Assembly (NCBI RefSeq): GCF_000400735.1
Contig: NZ_KE007367.1
Coordinates: forward strand, 518,912-582,911
DNA: 64,000 nucleotides
Direction of reading: 5' to 3'
Source of the DNA: Acinetobacter tandoii DSM 14970 = CIP 107469
GTDB taxonomy: Bacteria > Pseudomonadota > Gammaproteobacteria > Pseudomonadales > Moraxellaceae
This document shows, piece by piece, positions 52,543 through 60,584 of this stretch. The number at the start of each line of letters is the position of its first letter. Position 1 is the first letter of the stretch. The position numbers and the translations under genes were made by a program. Under the pieces are notes generated by a model that made no database searches, was not told where the DNA came from, and was given only the letters and a program-made list of their open reading frames with translations.

Positions 52543-54522
52543 ATGTCTTATACACCACCAGACGCGCTTAACGTCATACTTGATTTTGAGCAACCAGCTA
52601 CACCAGTCGATAGTCATAACGTTGTATTAAATTTTGCTGATGTTGAGCCGCAATTAGGTGTTTTAGAAGCGGCGATTGACACTCGCATTCAAGTATTGAT
52701 TCAGGGTTCAAATGCCGAAATCGTCATTAATCATGGTGATTTACTCGCTACGATTAATACCAATATTCAAGCTACAATCAGTGGTAGAAATTGGGGGAAT
52801 ATCGATAATCGAGGCGCCTTGCTTGCTGTTATTGATACGTCTATTCAATCCAGGATATCTGGCATCAATGATATTAATCATACACGTGGTATTGAAACTT
52901 ACTGGGCTGCTGAATACCAGACAGCAATTCCATATTTGACTACACCTGAAATATCATGGTCAAAACCAACCTTTAAGGCACATCACAGTGCCTTTTTTTA
53001 TGATTCAGGGTTGACCATTAGTCATTCTGCTGAGAGTAACTTTCAAGCAGGACTTGCTCTTAGAACAGCGGTGCAAAAAGCCTTTGAACAAGGCACAAGG
53101 TTAAGTAGTTCAGGTTATTTGTATTGGCAAGAGAATCAAAAGTCCTTCATCAATCAAAGCTTGGTTTTTGAAGAATCAGCCAAGCTAAGGATTCAGCATC
53201 TTACAGAATGGGATGAGCTTATTCGCAAGCGCAAGCAATTGACATTCAGTCATGAGGTTGCTGAAGTTTTTGAGCACCGATTGGTATTTGACTGGGATAA
53301 AGGTTTAGAGCTTGTCACTCAGGATTCTATTCCCTGGGAAAAGGCACGACCCACTTATTACCGCAAACATGTAATTGAGCCTTGGCCAGAACCTGAGATT
53401 CCTGAATACGTTGGTAATACGGATCTGGTTTTCAATTGTCTCTGCACAGATGTGGACTCACATAACGTCATTCTGAATTTTGGCGTAGACGACTGTATTC
53501 CTACATTTGAATCAAAACCATGGTTGTATATCGTGAATGAAATTAGCGTAACGCGCCTTGATAATGGGCAAAACATTAATGTGCTAAGCGGGAACTACCG
53601 TACCGATCGGCAAAGCTGGTGCTGGTCCTATACCTTAGTGATTCCAGCATATGAACTGTCGAAGTTAGATCCAGTCGCCGGACAACCCGTCATCTTGAAA
53701 ATTGTAGTGAATGGTTTTGAGCACTTGATGCTGCTTGAGAACCGTACTCGATCACGGCAGTTTGCTCAAGAAACATATACTTTAACGGGGCGTAGTCCAT
53801 CAGCTTTGCTAGATTCACCATCTTCACCACCTCGGGCATTCCTTCAAGAGAATGAGCGTACGTCAGTGCAACTGGTTCAGGCGGAGATTGATCGTTCAGC
53901 TTATCCTGATCTGGCGCTGAATTGGCAATTGATCGATGCATTGGGTTGGATTGTACCTACTGAAAGTTTTAGTTATTCAGGATTGACGCCGATCAAAGCC
54001 ATTCAAGAAATTGCTGCAGCTGCAGGTGGTTTTGTATATAGCGAAGCGAATAGTCAGGCGATTACGATCAAGCCGCTTTATAAGAGAACCTTCTGGGATT
54101 CGATGCGTATTGATGACTACGACATTCTGCTGCCTGAGTCGATTGTCACTGAGCAATCCACTGACTATGAGACTTACCCAGACTATAACGGCACCAGCCT
54201 AACCAATGACAAAACAGGTGCTACTGGACTAGTCAAACGCACTGGTACCAGTGGTGATGTATTGCTAGAGACGGTTAACAATAATCTGTTCACCTCCGCA
54301 TCGGTGATGGGGGCTTATGCTAAGTCGGTATTGGCCAAAGCAGGAATGGTAGAGATACATACTTTTACCATGCCCCTAACTCAAGAAATCGGGCTGTGCA
54401 AACCTGCAGATATTCTGGCATTCAACGCTGAGTGGTGGGGCATTGTCGATTCTATCAGTGGTTCATTTACTTATAGCAAAGTCACGCAGACTGTCACTGT
54501 GGAGCGAGTCAATCATGAGTAA
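52543..54522 (+). CDS. Tail hub-like protein (gp27-type C-terminal half)
   Basis: 659 residues. N-terminal 260 residues repeat a DSHNVVLNF / DSHNVILNF motif at about 22 and 304. The C-terminal half, from VTRLDNGQNINVLSGNYRTD, contains YTLTGRSPSALLDSP and WQLIDALGWIV near 455, resembling baseplate hub proteins. AGGGGTGGTC precedes the ATG. Confidence 0.72.
   Translation: MSYTPPDALNVILDFEQPATPVDSHNVVLNFADVEPQLGVLEAAIDTRIQVLIQGSNAEIVINHGDLLATINTNIQATISGRNWGNIDNRGALLAVIDTSIQSRISGINDINHTRGIETYWAAEYQTAIPYLTTPEISWSKPTFKAHHSAFFYDSGLTISHSAESNFQAGLALRTAVQKAFEQGTRLSSSGYLYWQENQKSFINQSLVFEESAKLRIQHLTEWDELIRKRKQLTFSHEVAEVFEHRLVFDWDKGLELVTQDSIPWEKARPTYYRKHVIEPWPEPEIPEYVGNTDLVFNCLCTDVDSHNVILNFGVDDCIPTFESKPWLYIVNEISVTRLDNGQNINVLSGNYRTDRQSWCWSYTLVIPAYELSKLDPVAGQPVILKIVVNGFEHLMLLENRTRSRQFAQETYTLTGRSPSALLDSPSSPPRAFLQENERTSVQLVQAEIDRSAYPDLALNWQLIDALGWIVPTESFSYSGLTPIKAIQEIAAAAGGFVYSEANSQAITIKPLYKRTFWDSMRIDDYDILLPESIVTEQSTDYETYPDYNGTSLTNDKTGATGLVKRTGTSGDVLLETVNNNLFTSASVMGAYAKSVLAKAGMVEIHTFTMPLTQEIGLCKPADILAFNAEWWGIVDSISGSFTYSKVTQTVTVERVNHE
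52975..52999 (+). terminator. Terminator-like hairpin inside the tail hub gene
   Basis: AAGGCAC-ATCACA-GTGCCTT with T run, 144 codons into the gene; encodes TFKAHHSAFF. Confidence 0.55.
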
Positions 54523-54745
54523 TGCATATAAGCGTCTGCTAGACCTCATCCCGAAAGAGCCTGAGTTTGTAGGAACTGTTCAGAGTGTTGAGCATCCCAA
54601 CTACAAGGTATTGGTAGTTGATGGCTCTGGTTTGGTGGCCTGTACAGCTTCGACCACTTTTGTGGTTGGTAATCGGGTGTTTGTGCGTGGGCAATTAATT
54701 GTAAGGAGTGCACCTGCAGGTGAAGTCATGAATATTGAAGTTTAA
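54515..54745 (+). CDS. Small hub-associated protein
   Basis: 76 residues from ATG 54515, which overlaps the preceding stop by 8 bp. Beta-rich OB-like text (FVGTVQSVEHPNYKVLVVDG then VGNRVFVRGQLIVRS). An earlier start at 54443 lies within the hub gene and is not needed. Confidence 0.65.
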   Translation: MSNAYKRLLDLIPKEPEFVGTVQSVEHPNYKVLVVDGSGLVACTASTTFVVGNRVFVRGQLIVRSAPAGEVMNIEV

Positions 54746-54762
54746 GTGAAAAGAAGTGAGTG

Positions 54763-54782
54763 CCGCGTGAAGCGGTTTTTTT
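54763..54782 (+). terminator. Terminator before the holin gene
   Basis: CCGC-GTGAA-GCGG with T7, short stem. Confidence 0.6.
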
Positions 54783-54805
54783 ATGTCAAAAATTTGGGGA
54801 AGAAC

Positions 54806-55081
54806 ATGTCTGAAACAACAACTGCAGTTGCTGAAACTTCAGCAGCGATTGCAGGAAAAGTCACTACAGCAACAGGCACAGGGGTAACACTTGTGTCCTG
54901 GGCAGCAACATGGGACTGGGGTTTTTTAATTGGTGTTGGAATTGGTTTGGCTGGTTTGATTATTAGCTTCATGAATTTCCTATCGAATCGCCAATTTCAG
55001 AAACGTAAAGATCAACGTGAGCAAGAAATACATGAATTAGAAAAGCGCAAATTAAACGGGGAGTGCAATGTCAAAGACTAA
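54806..55081 (+). CDS. Holin
   Basis: 91 residues from ATG 54806 (GGGGAAGAAC upstream); the GTG at 54746 lies before the terminator and is unlikely. One to two membrane segments (TLVSWAATWDWGFLIGVGIG then LAGLIISFMNFL) and a charged coiled tail (FQKRKDQREQEIHELEKRKL), the holin layout. Sets lysis timing. Overlaps the lysozyme gene by 14 bp. Confidence 0.82.
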   Translation: MSETTTAVAETSAAIAGKVTTATGTGVTLVSWAATWDWGFLIGVGIGLAGLIISFMNFLSNRQFQKRKDQREQEIHELEKRKLNGECNVKD

Positions 55082-55595
55082 ATATTGGGTGATGGGATTA
55101 GCAGCTTCGGCTGCTTTTTTTACGTCTTTAGAAGTGAAAGAGGGCTATTCAGCTAAGCCATATAAAGACACTGGCGGGGTAGTAACTCAAGGCATTGGAT
55201 CAGCTACTAAACCCGACGGCTCAAAGATCAAAATGACAGATCCACCCATCACGCGAAAAACTGCACAGGAATGGGCAAAAGCCCATGTGGTCAAAGATGA
55301 AATTGCATTCCGAAAATCTATGCCGGGAGTGAAATTGTCGCAGGATGAATATGACGTGTATCTCGACTTTACTTACAACTTTGGCCAAGCCAATTGGAAT
55401 CAATCTTCCATGCTTCGTAATTTGAAATCGGGGCAGTATGTCCAGGCGTGCAAGTCGCTTTTGAAGTGGAAGTATGTGACTAAGTATCAAGGTATCAAAA
55501 AAACTCATCTTGATTGTTCAATTCGATCTAACAAATGTTATGGCGTTTGGGTTCGTCAGCAAGAGCGTTATCAAAAATGTATGGGGGTGCAGTAA
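55068..55595 (+). CDS. Phage lysozyme (GH24), probable SAR endolysin
   Basis: 175 residues. GH24 core: EGYSAKPYKDTGGVVTQGIG, where Glu (EVKEG), Asp (YKD) and Thr (VTQG) match the catalytic E-x8-D-x5-T frame, then LSQDEYDVYLDFTYNFG. The N-terminus is a weakly hydrophobic Ala/Ser/Gly-rich segment (GLAASAAFFTS), as in signal-anchor-release endolysins, so it may be exported by Sec and released when the holin fires. Its coding start contains a terminator-like hairpin. Confidence 0.9.
   Translation: MSKTKYWVMGLAASAAFFTSLEVKEGYSAKPYKDTGGVVTQGIGSATKPDGSKIKMTDPPITRKTAQEWAKAHVVKDEIAFRKSMPGVKLSQDEYDVYLDFTYNFGQANWNQSSMLRNLKSGQYVQACKSLLKWKYVTKYQGIKKTHLDCSIRSNKCYGVWVRQQERYQKCMGVQ
55100..55121 (+). terminator. 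Terminator-like UUCG hairpin inside the lysozyme gene
   Basis: AGCAGC-TTCG-GCTGCT with T7, 11 codons after the lysozyme start; a stable UUCG tetraloop. Confidence 0.65.
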
Positions 55596-55889
55596 ATGGG
55601 TGAATTTAAGAAGGTAAGCAATGTCTTGCTGGTATCAAACGGCATTTATTTTATTGAATGTCCCGGATGTAAAACCTTACATCCCTTTCATGTTGATCAA
55701 AAGCACAAAGTTCATTGGAGCTTTAACGGGAATCTAGAAAAGCCAACGTTTAGTCCTAGTTTAATGGTGAATCAAGGACATCCAAGTCAATGCCACTCAT
55801 TTGTGACAGATGGAAAGATTCAATTCCTATCCGATTGTCATCATAGCCTGGCTGGGCAGACCGTCGATCTACCATCAGTAGAGGAATAA
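55596..55889 (+). CDS. DUF6527-like small Cys/His protein
   Basis: 97 residues. Pattern FIECPGCKTLHPFHVD followed by PTFSPSLMVNQGHPSQCHSF and LSDCHHSLAG suggests zinc binding; a DUF6527-type fold fits. Typical of the lysis region of Acinetobacter phages, role unknown. It begins at the base after the lysozyme stop. Confidence 0.72.
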   Translation: MGEFKKVSNVLLVSNGIYFIECPGCKTLHPFHVDQKHKVHWSFNGNLEKPTFSPSLMVNQGHPSQCHSFVTDGKIQFLSDCHHSLAGQTVDLPSVEE

Positions 55890-55891
55890 TC

Positions 55892-56269
55892 ATGCCAATA
55901 CTCATAGCCTTATGGAAGTTCAAAACTGGGATCGCAATAGCGGTCTTTTTTGTTTTATGGATCTGCCAAATTGCATACAGCAATCATTTGGCGGGGCAAT
56001 TAAAAGAAGCCGATTCCAAGTGCATCGCCAAAATCCAAGTGATAGAACAGAAGCACTTAAAAGCCCTGGCAGCCAAACAAGATCAAATCAATAAAGTGAG
56101 TGCAGATTATGAAGCTGAAAAATCAAAGCAACGAGTGCAAGTCGAAACGGTTACACGTGAAGTGCAAAAGATCATTGATCGTCCTGTGTATCAGCAGCAT
56201 TGTTTTGATGATGATGGGGTGTCAGCAATCAACTCACTTATCGCCAACGATTCCAGCGAACCTCCTTGA
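55892..56269 (+). CDS. Rz-like inner-membrane spanin
   Basis: 125 residues: N-terminal signal anchor (FKTGIAIAVFFVLWICQIAY), a coiled-coil periplasmic domain (KCIAKIQVIEQKHLKALAAK) and a RPVYQQHCFDDDGVSAIN end as in Rz proteins. It spans the periplasm with the Rz1 lipoprotein encoded in the overlapping frame and disrupts the outer membrane at lysis. Confidence 0.83.
   Translation: MPILIALWKFKTGIAIAVFFVLWICQIAYSNHLAGQLKEADSKCIAKIQVIEQKHLKALAAKQDQINKVSADYEAEKSKQRVQVETVTREVQKIIDRPVYQQHCFDDDGVSAINSLIANDSSEPP
55930..55951 (+). terminator. Terminator-like hairpin inside the Rz gene
   Basis: GATCGC-AATA-GCGGTC (one G-U pair) with T6, 13 codons into Rz, encoding GIAIAVFF. Confidence 0.5.
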
Positions 56270-56399
56270 GCCTTGTGCAGATTTACAAAAGCTAGAGTCA
56301 GGGCATGGTAAAGACGTTATGCTTTGGTCGATTGATACAGTTGCTAAATATAACGACTGTAAGGCGAAACACAGTGCTATTGCGGATGCTCTCAAGTGA
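56109..56399 (+). CDS. Rz1-like outer-membrane spanin lipoprotein
   Basis: About 96 residues from ATG 56109 in the frame overlapping Rz. Lipobox VLMMMGCQQ, then a Pro/Leu-containing mature part (LSPTIPANLLEPC). The nested reading frame is diagnostic for an Rz/Rz1 pair. Its TGA ends at 56399, the first base of the IS target duplication. A GTG start at 56100 is also possible. Confidence 0.8.
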   Translation: MKLKNQSNECKSKRLHVKCKRSLIVLCISSIVLMMMGCQQSTHLSPTIPANLLEPCADLQKLESGHGKDVMLWSIDTVAKYNDCKAKHSAIADALK

Positions 56400-56403
56400 G
56401 GGC
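56399..56403 (+). repeat. Left 5-bp target duplication of the IS pair (AGGGC)
   Basis: AGGGC directly left of the first IS terminus (TGTTATTC). Repeated at 59373-59377 directly right of the second IS. Confidence 0.75.
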
Positions 56404-57884
56404 TGTTATTCACCAATTAAAATGTCTATGCGATAAACCATTTAAAATGTCCTGTTTTTAATTACAACAGTCAAGCACAGGATTTAAATTTCTTTGTTCA
56501 ATCACAGCTTTCTGAGCTTTACGACTTGGCATACTTTTCTTGGCACGAGTACGTTTATTCTGTTTTTCCAACTCTTCATGTTGTTGCTGAATATGGGCCA
56601 GAACTGAGCCTAATCTTTTATTCTCAACCACTTCATTCTGCTGTAATCCAGACAACTTGTTAAAAATACTGTAGTTGATCTTCTGTCCTTCATGCGTTAT
56701 CGCCACAGTACCATCTGGATATTCCATGAAAGTAATGTATTGCCCAACGAGCTTATGATTCAGCGCTGTTGGCTCAAGCAGATAAATACATTTGTCATAA
56801 GTAATGGTCAGGCTCCTCGTGACCTTACGCGGCTCCTGCCAGGTAAACACATCATCCAGCTCAGCATCAGACTCTATTAAGGGACGATGCAAATTCTTTG
56901 AGTTTCTCGCACACTTGGCGAACTTCTGGTTAAACTGCTCAATAAAGCTGGGTAACCATGCGTTTGCTTCCGCAATCGAACTGATGCCTTCCAGGCGCAT
57001 TTCCTTAATCAAACGGTCTTGTAGTGTTCTATTCGCTCGTTCCACACGCCCTTTGGCCTGTGGTGAGTTGGCAAAGATAATATCAATGTTTAACTCGCTG
57101 AGAATTCGTCCAAATTGCGTGATCTGGCTGTCCTGACTGGATTTCTGGTTCACTCTGAATACCGAATGTTTGTCACTATAAAAGGCCAGCGGCTTGCCAT
57201 ATTGCTCAATGTAGGCTCTGGTCGAAAGCATATAGTCAAAGGTGGTTTCAGCCTCACAAAAGCGCAGATGCAGCAGCTTTCCAGTGGCATCATCAATATA
57301 GACCAGCAAGCAGCATCTGGCAGCTCGACCTTCAAACCAGTCATGATATGAGCCATCGATCTGGATCAGTTCACCGAAGCAATCACGGTTATATCTAGGC
57401 TGATATGGACGTTTCAGGCGTTTGGATCGCGGAATCCAGAGTTCATTGGCTGTCATCCAGCGTCGAACCGTTTCTACAGGAATATTCAGACCGAATATGC
57501 TGCTGAGCTTCTCATGAGCCAAGGTTGGACCAAAGCCCAGCAGATGTTCAGAAATAATGGAAAGGCATTCAGACTTTACGGCTTCATCATGGCGACGATG
57601 GCCAGGTTGACCACGACTGGCATGTGTCAGGCCTGAAACACCGTCTTTCTTTAGCTTCTGCAATAACCGGGTAATTTGACGGGTTGAAAGATTCAGAATT
57701 TCAGCAGCACGGACTTGTGTAATACGTTGATCTCGAACATCTTGCAGGACTGCAAGACGTTGTATTTCCTTGTCAGACATAGTGATCAGCATCTCAAGTT
57801 TTATCCAGTCCATGATGTTGATGTGCATCATAGACCAGACATTTTTATTGGTGAGAATATAGACACTTTAAATGGGTTCTAACA
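56404..57884 (-). mobile_element. IS1202-family (ISNCY) insertion sequence, copy 1
   Basis: 1481 bp. Left terminus TGTTATTCACCAATTAAAA... and right terminus ending GGGTTCTAACA are imperfect inverted repeats (17 of 23 matching). Each end also carries an inner copy of an AAATGTCC-type motif, likely transposase-binding. Followed by TTGTT (57885-57889) and then the second IS in the same orientation. Confidence 0.8.
56458..57831 (-). CDS. IS1202-family transposase, copy 1
   Basis: 457 residues. N-terminal helix-turn-helix pairs (QRITQVRAAEILNLSTRQIT), then a DDE (RNase H-like) core: LIQIDGSYHDWF (first Asp), LAFYSDKHSVFRVN (second Asp) and AKGRVERANRTLQDRLIKEM (Glu). MSDKE at 57780 is probably the native start, since the two ISs share it. 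Overall about 80 percent identical to the next IS transposase by eye. Confidence 0.9.
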   Translation of the reverse strand: MMHINIMDWIKLEMLITMSDKEIQRLAVLQDVRDQRITQVRAAEILNLSTRQITRLLQKLKKDGVSGLTHASRGQPGHRRHDEAVKSECLSIISEHLLGFGPTLAHEKLSSIFGLNIPVETVRRWMTANELWIPRSKRLKRPYQPRYNRDCFGELIQIDGSYHDWFEGRAARCCLLVYIDDATGKLLHLRFCEAETTFDYMLSTRAYIEQYGKPLAFYSDKHSVFRVNQKSSQDSQITQFGRILSELNIDIIFANSPQAKGRVERANRTLQDRLIKEMRLEGISSIAEANAWLPSFIEQFNQKFAKCARNSKNLHRPLIESDAELDDVFTWQEPRKVTRSLTITYDKCIYLLEPTALNHKLVGQYITFMEYPDGTVAITHEGQKINYSIFNKLSGLQQNEVVENKRLGSVLAHIQQQHEELEKQNKRTRAKKSMPSRKAQKAVIEQRNLNPVLDCCN

Positions 57885-57889
57885 TTGTT

Positions 57890-59372
57890 TGTTATTCCCA
57901 AGTAGAAATGTCCTACCTAATAACTAAATAGAAATGTCCTATACAGACATTTCCAAGTCAAGCACAGGATTCAGATTTCTCTGTTGAATTGCAGCTTTCT
58001 GTGCTCGTCTGCTTGGCATCTTTTGAGAACGATTTCGTTGGTTATGCTGTTCTAATTCTTCATGTTGTTGCTGGATATGGGCTAGCACAGAACCCAAACG
58101 TTTATTCTCAACAATCTCTCGTTGGTTCAGCTGACTTAATTTATCAAAGATGCTGTAAGTGACTTTTCTCCCTTGATATTCAATCGCTACAGTTCCGTCT
58201 GGATATTCTAGAAACTCAACATATTTGCCAACCAACCTTTGATTTTCTTCAGTGGTTTCCAGAATATATACGCATTTATCATACGTAATGGTCAGGCTGT
58301 TGGTGACTCTACGTGGCTCACGCCAAGTAAAAATATCATCTAATTTCTCAGGGGTTTCAGTGACACTTCGGTGTAGATCCTTGGGATTAAAGGCTGTCTT
58401 CGCAAATTTTAGATTGAACTGCTCAATAAAGCGGGGTAGCCATGCATTGGCTTGCTCAATTGAACAGATCCCTTCCAGTCGCATCTCTTTGATCAAACGA
58501 TCCTGTAGTGTTCTATTGGCGCGTTCTACACGGCCTTTGGCCTGTGGTGAGTTGGCGAAGATGATGTCGATATTGAGCGTGTTGAGTACGCGCCCAAATT
58601 GCGTAATCTTGGTGTCTTTCTTACTGCTTTGATTCACTCTAAAGACTGAATGTTTGTCACTGTAAAATGCCAATGGTTTACCGTGTTGTTCAATATAGGC
58701 TCTAGTTGAAAGCATATAGTCAAAGGTTGATTCTGATTCACAGAAACGTAGGTGCTGTAAGCTTCCTGTGGCATCATCGATAAACACCAGTAGACAGCAT
58801 TTAGGAGCACGTCCTTCGAACCAGTCATGGTGTGAGCCATCAATTTGGATCAGTTCACCATAACAATCTCGGTTATATCGAGGCCGATAGGGTCGTTTCA
58901 GGCGTTTAGAGCGAGGAATCCACAAATTGGCTGCAATCATCCAGGAACGCAATGTTTCCACGGAAATATCAAAGCCATGAATGCTGGTCAGCTTTTCATG
59001 GGCTAAGGTGGGTCCGAAACCATGAAATTGATCAGAGACAATATTGAGGCACTTCAGTCTGAGTTCTTCAGGAATCTTAGAGTTGCTGGTTTGGCCACGT
59101 GCCGCATGGGCTAACGCAGCTGGACCTTGAGCTTTGTATTTTTGCAATAAGCGTCTGATTTGACGCTCTGAAATATGAAGTAGCTGAGCAGCCTGAGACT
59201 GGCTAATGCGTTGATCACAAATTTCTTGCAAGACCGACAATCGTTTAAGTTCTTTATCCGACATAGACACCAACATATCAAACAGTCCGCTAAGAAAATT
59301 GCAAATACACATATTCTAAAAGCGGACATTTTTACTTTGGAGAAACCGGACATTTCTATTTTGGGCTTACAA
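57890..59372 (-). mobile_element. IS1202-family insertion sequence, copy 2, next to a dif-like site
   Basis: About 1483 bp. Left terminus TGTTATTCCCAAGTAGAAA pairs with a right terminus ending TTCTATTTTGGGCTTACA(A). AAATGTCC motifs repeat inside each end. The right flank is AGGGC (59373-59377) and then the XerC arm of site E, so the element sits exactly 5 bp from the site, as known for IS1202-type elements near pdif. Confidence 0.8.
57939..59312 (-). CDS. IS1202-family transposase, copy 2
   Basis: 457 residues. The DDE triad is as in copy 1 (LIQIDGSHHDWF, LAFYSDKHSVFRVN, AKGRVERANRTLQDRLIKEM). MSDKE at 59264 probably marks the start. Intact and likely functional. Target-site duplication of 5 bp fits the family. 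Confidence 0.9.
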   Translation of the reverse strand: MCICNFLSGLFDMLVSMSDKELKRLSVLQEICDQRISQSQAAQLLHISERQIRRLLQKYKAQGPAALAHAARGQTSNSKIPEELRLKCLNIVSDQFHGFGPTLAHEKLTSIHGFDISVETLRSWMIAANLWIPRSKRLKRPYRPRYNRDCYGELIQIDGSHHDWFEGRAPKCCLLVFIDDATGSLQHLRFCESESTFDYMLSTRAYIEQHGKPLAFYSDKHSVFRVNQSSKKDTKITQFGRVLNTLNIDIIFANSPQAKGRVERANRTLQDRLIKEMRLEGICSIEQANAWLPRFIEQFNLKFAKTAFNPKDLHRSVTETPEKLDDIFTWREPRRVTNSLTITYDKCVYILETTEENQRLVGKYVEFLEYPDGTVAIEYQGRKVTYSIFDKLSQLNQREIVENKRLGSVLAHIQQQHEELEQHNQRNRSQKMPSRRAQKAAIQQRNLNPVLDLEMSV

Positions 59373-59377
59373 AGGGC
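59373..59377 (+). repeat. Right 5-bp target duplication of the IS pair (AGGGC)
   Basis: Same AGGGC as at 56399-56403. The uninterrupted equivalent is AGGGC at 17860-17864 next to site G. Confidence 0.75.
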
Positions 59378-59405
59378 AGTTCGAATAATCGCCATTATGT
59401 TAAAT
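59378..59405 (+). repeat. dif-like Xer site E, right end of prophage unit 2
   Basis: XerC half AGTTCGAATAA, spacer TCGCCA, XerD half TTATGTTAAAT (exact E. coli dif XerD arm). Forward orientation. Confidence 0.75.
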
Positions 59406-59520
59406 GGTTTTAATTAAAGATATAAAACATAAATTTTTTTGAATAATTTTCAGTCTTTTAAAAGCCAACTCAAGTTACTATAGGCAAATTTTACAATTAT
59501 TAATTTTATGGGGGAATTCC

Positions 59521-60087
59521 ATGTTTAAAAAGTTGATTGCTGGCATTCTAATTAGCAGTTTTTCATTAGGTTCAACTTATGCTTCTGAGTTGTCTGAGAA
59601 AACTAACATTGTTCGAATTATGAATAATTACATAACTTCGATTTCTTGTATGAATGATAAAGTTCAACTAAAAGATATTTTTACGATTGATAAGCCTTCT
59701 GAAAATGGTTCAACTTACTATGTCCTTTGGAATGGAGATATAGGATGCAATGGGGGAACAGGAACTCATTCTTATTATGTTTCTGAGGTTTCACGATTTT
59801 CACCAAATAGACCATTATTAGTAACAACAAATGATGCTTTTGGTGATAACAACGAAGCTTTCTGGAATGCTGATAAAGCTTCAATAAACTACCGTTTTAT
59901 TCAATCAATGAAACAAATTAGCCCAAGTGAGTTTGAAATAGTCTCATATGCTTATGCTGATGATAAGTTCGGTGGTGTGGATCAAGGAAATATGGGGCCA
60001 GCTAATAAGTTTCGTTATACAGTTAGCTTTATTGAAGATGAAGGATGGAAAATAACTAAGCAAGTTTTATTGGAACAAAATAAATAA
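59521..60087 (+). CDS. Putative secreted protein, single cargo gene between Xer sites
   Basis: 188 residues with a clear signal peptide (MFKKLIAGILISSFSLGSTY then A-S; cut after TYA). Soluble periplasmic or extracellular, with two Cys (ISCMND and GCNGG). TGGGGGAATTCC precedes the ATG. Flanked by site E and site D in inverted orientation, so it is a one-gene module. Function unknown; a lipocalin-like or inhibitor fold is possible but unsupported. Confidence 0.65.
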   Translation: MFKKLIAGILISSFSLGSTYASELSEKTNIVRIMNNYITSISCMNDKVQLKDIFTIDKPSENGSTYYVLWNGDIGCNGGTGTHSYYVSEVSRFSPNRPLLVTTNDAFGDNNEAFWNADKASINYRFIQSMKQISPSEFEIVSYAYADDKFGGVDQGNMGPANKFRYTVSFIEDEGWKITKQVLLEQNK

Positions 60088-60142
60088 AAAAGGTTTACTT
60101 ATTTTTATGGAAATACTTATAAGAACTAGTAAGTATTTCTAA

Positions 60143-60170
60143 AATTAACATAATGCACGTTATGCGAAAT
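60143..60170 (-). repeat. dif-like Xer site D, left end of prophage unit 3
   Basis: On the minus strand: XerC half ATTTCGCATAA, spacer CGTGCA, XerD half TTATGTTAATT. The best-conserved site in the window. Confidence 0.85.
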
Positions 60171-60210
60171 ACTGAAAGTATTCTATTTAGCATCAATATG
60201 TTAGTCAAAG

Positions 60211-60247
60211 CCGTTCTAGGGTTCAGCGCACTAGAACGGTCTTTTAG
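60211..60247 (+). terminator. Terminator-like hairpin inside the unit left end
   Basis: CCGTTCTAG / CTAGAACGG (60211-60219 and 60231-60239) with a T-rich tail (TCTTTTAG). The equivalent after site C has a weakened stem (CCGTTCTAG / CTTGAACAG). Confidence 0.6.
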
Positions 60248-60362
60248 TGATTTTTCACGTTCCACGTATAAATTACAATGGTTCAAGCATGAAATAGTTA
60301 AGTTGATCTGAATTATATCGTCTAGACCAAAAGTGAAATACACATCAAAAATACTTCAATAT

Positions 60363-60581
60363 TTAATTCACGGTTCCAAGCACTGGTATCAACTTAGGTC
60401 CAGCCATCCTCGCTTTGCTGATGATTTCCACTAACTCTTCGTAAGTCAGTTCAAACTTATCCTCACTATCAAAAACATAAACCATGTTCTTACCTTCAAG
60501 TTCAGGTGGAGTAGGTGGCACAAAGCGTTTCGGGATAAGGATCTGTGCAAGTTGTTCATCAGTTAATTTAAATAAGTGCAT
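60363..60581 (-). CDS. Conserved 72-residue protein of the umuC cassette (copy 2)
   Basis: Acidic, soluble (MHLFKLTDEQLAQILIPKRF; then MVYVFDSEDKFELTYEE). ATG is only 3 bp after the umuC stop, so it is the tail gene of the umuD-umuC operon. No family is recognised. Nearly identical to 21605-21823. Confidence 0.75.
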   Translation of the reverse strand: MHLFKLTDEQLAQILIPKRFVPPTPPELEGKNMVYVFDSEDKFELTYEELVEIISKARMAGPKLIPVLGTVN

Positions 60582-60584
60582 GTT

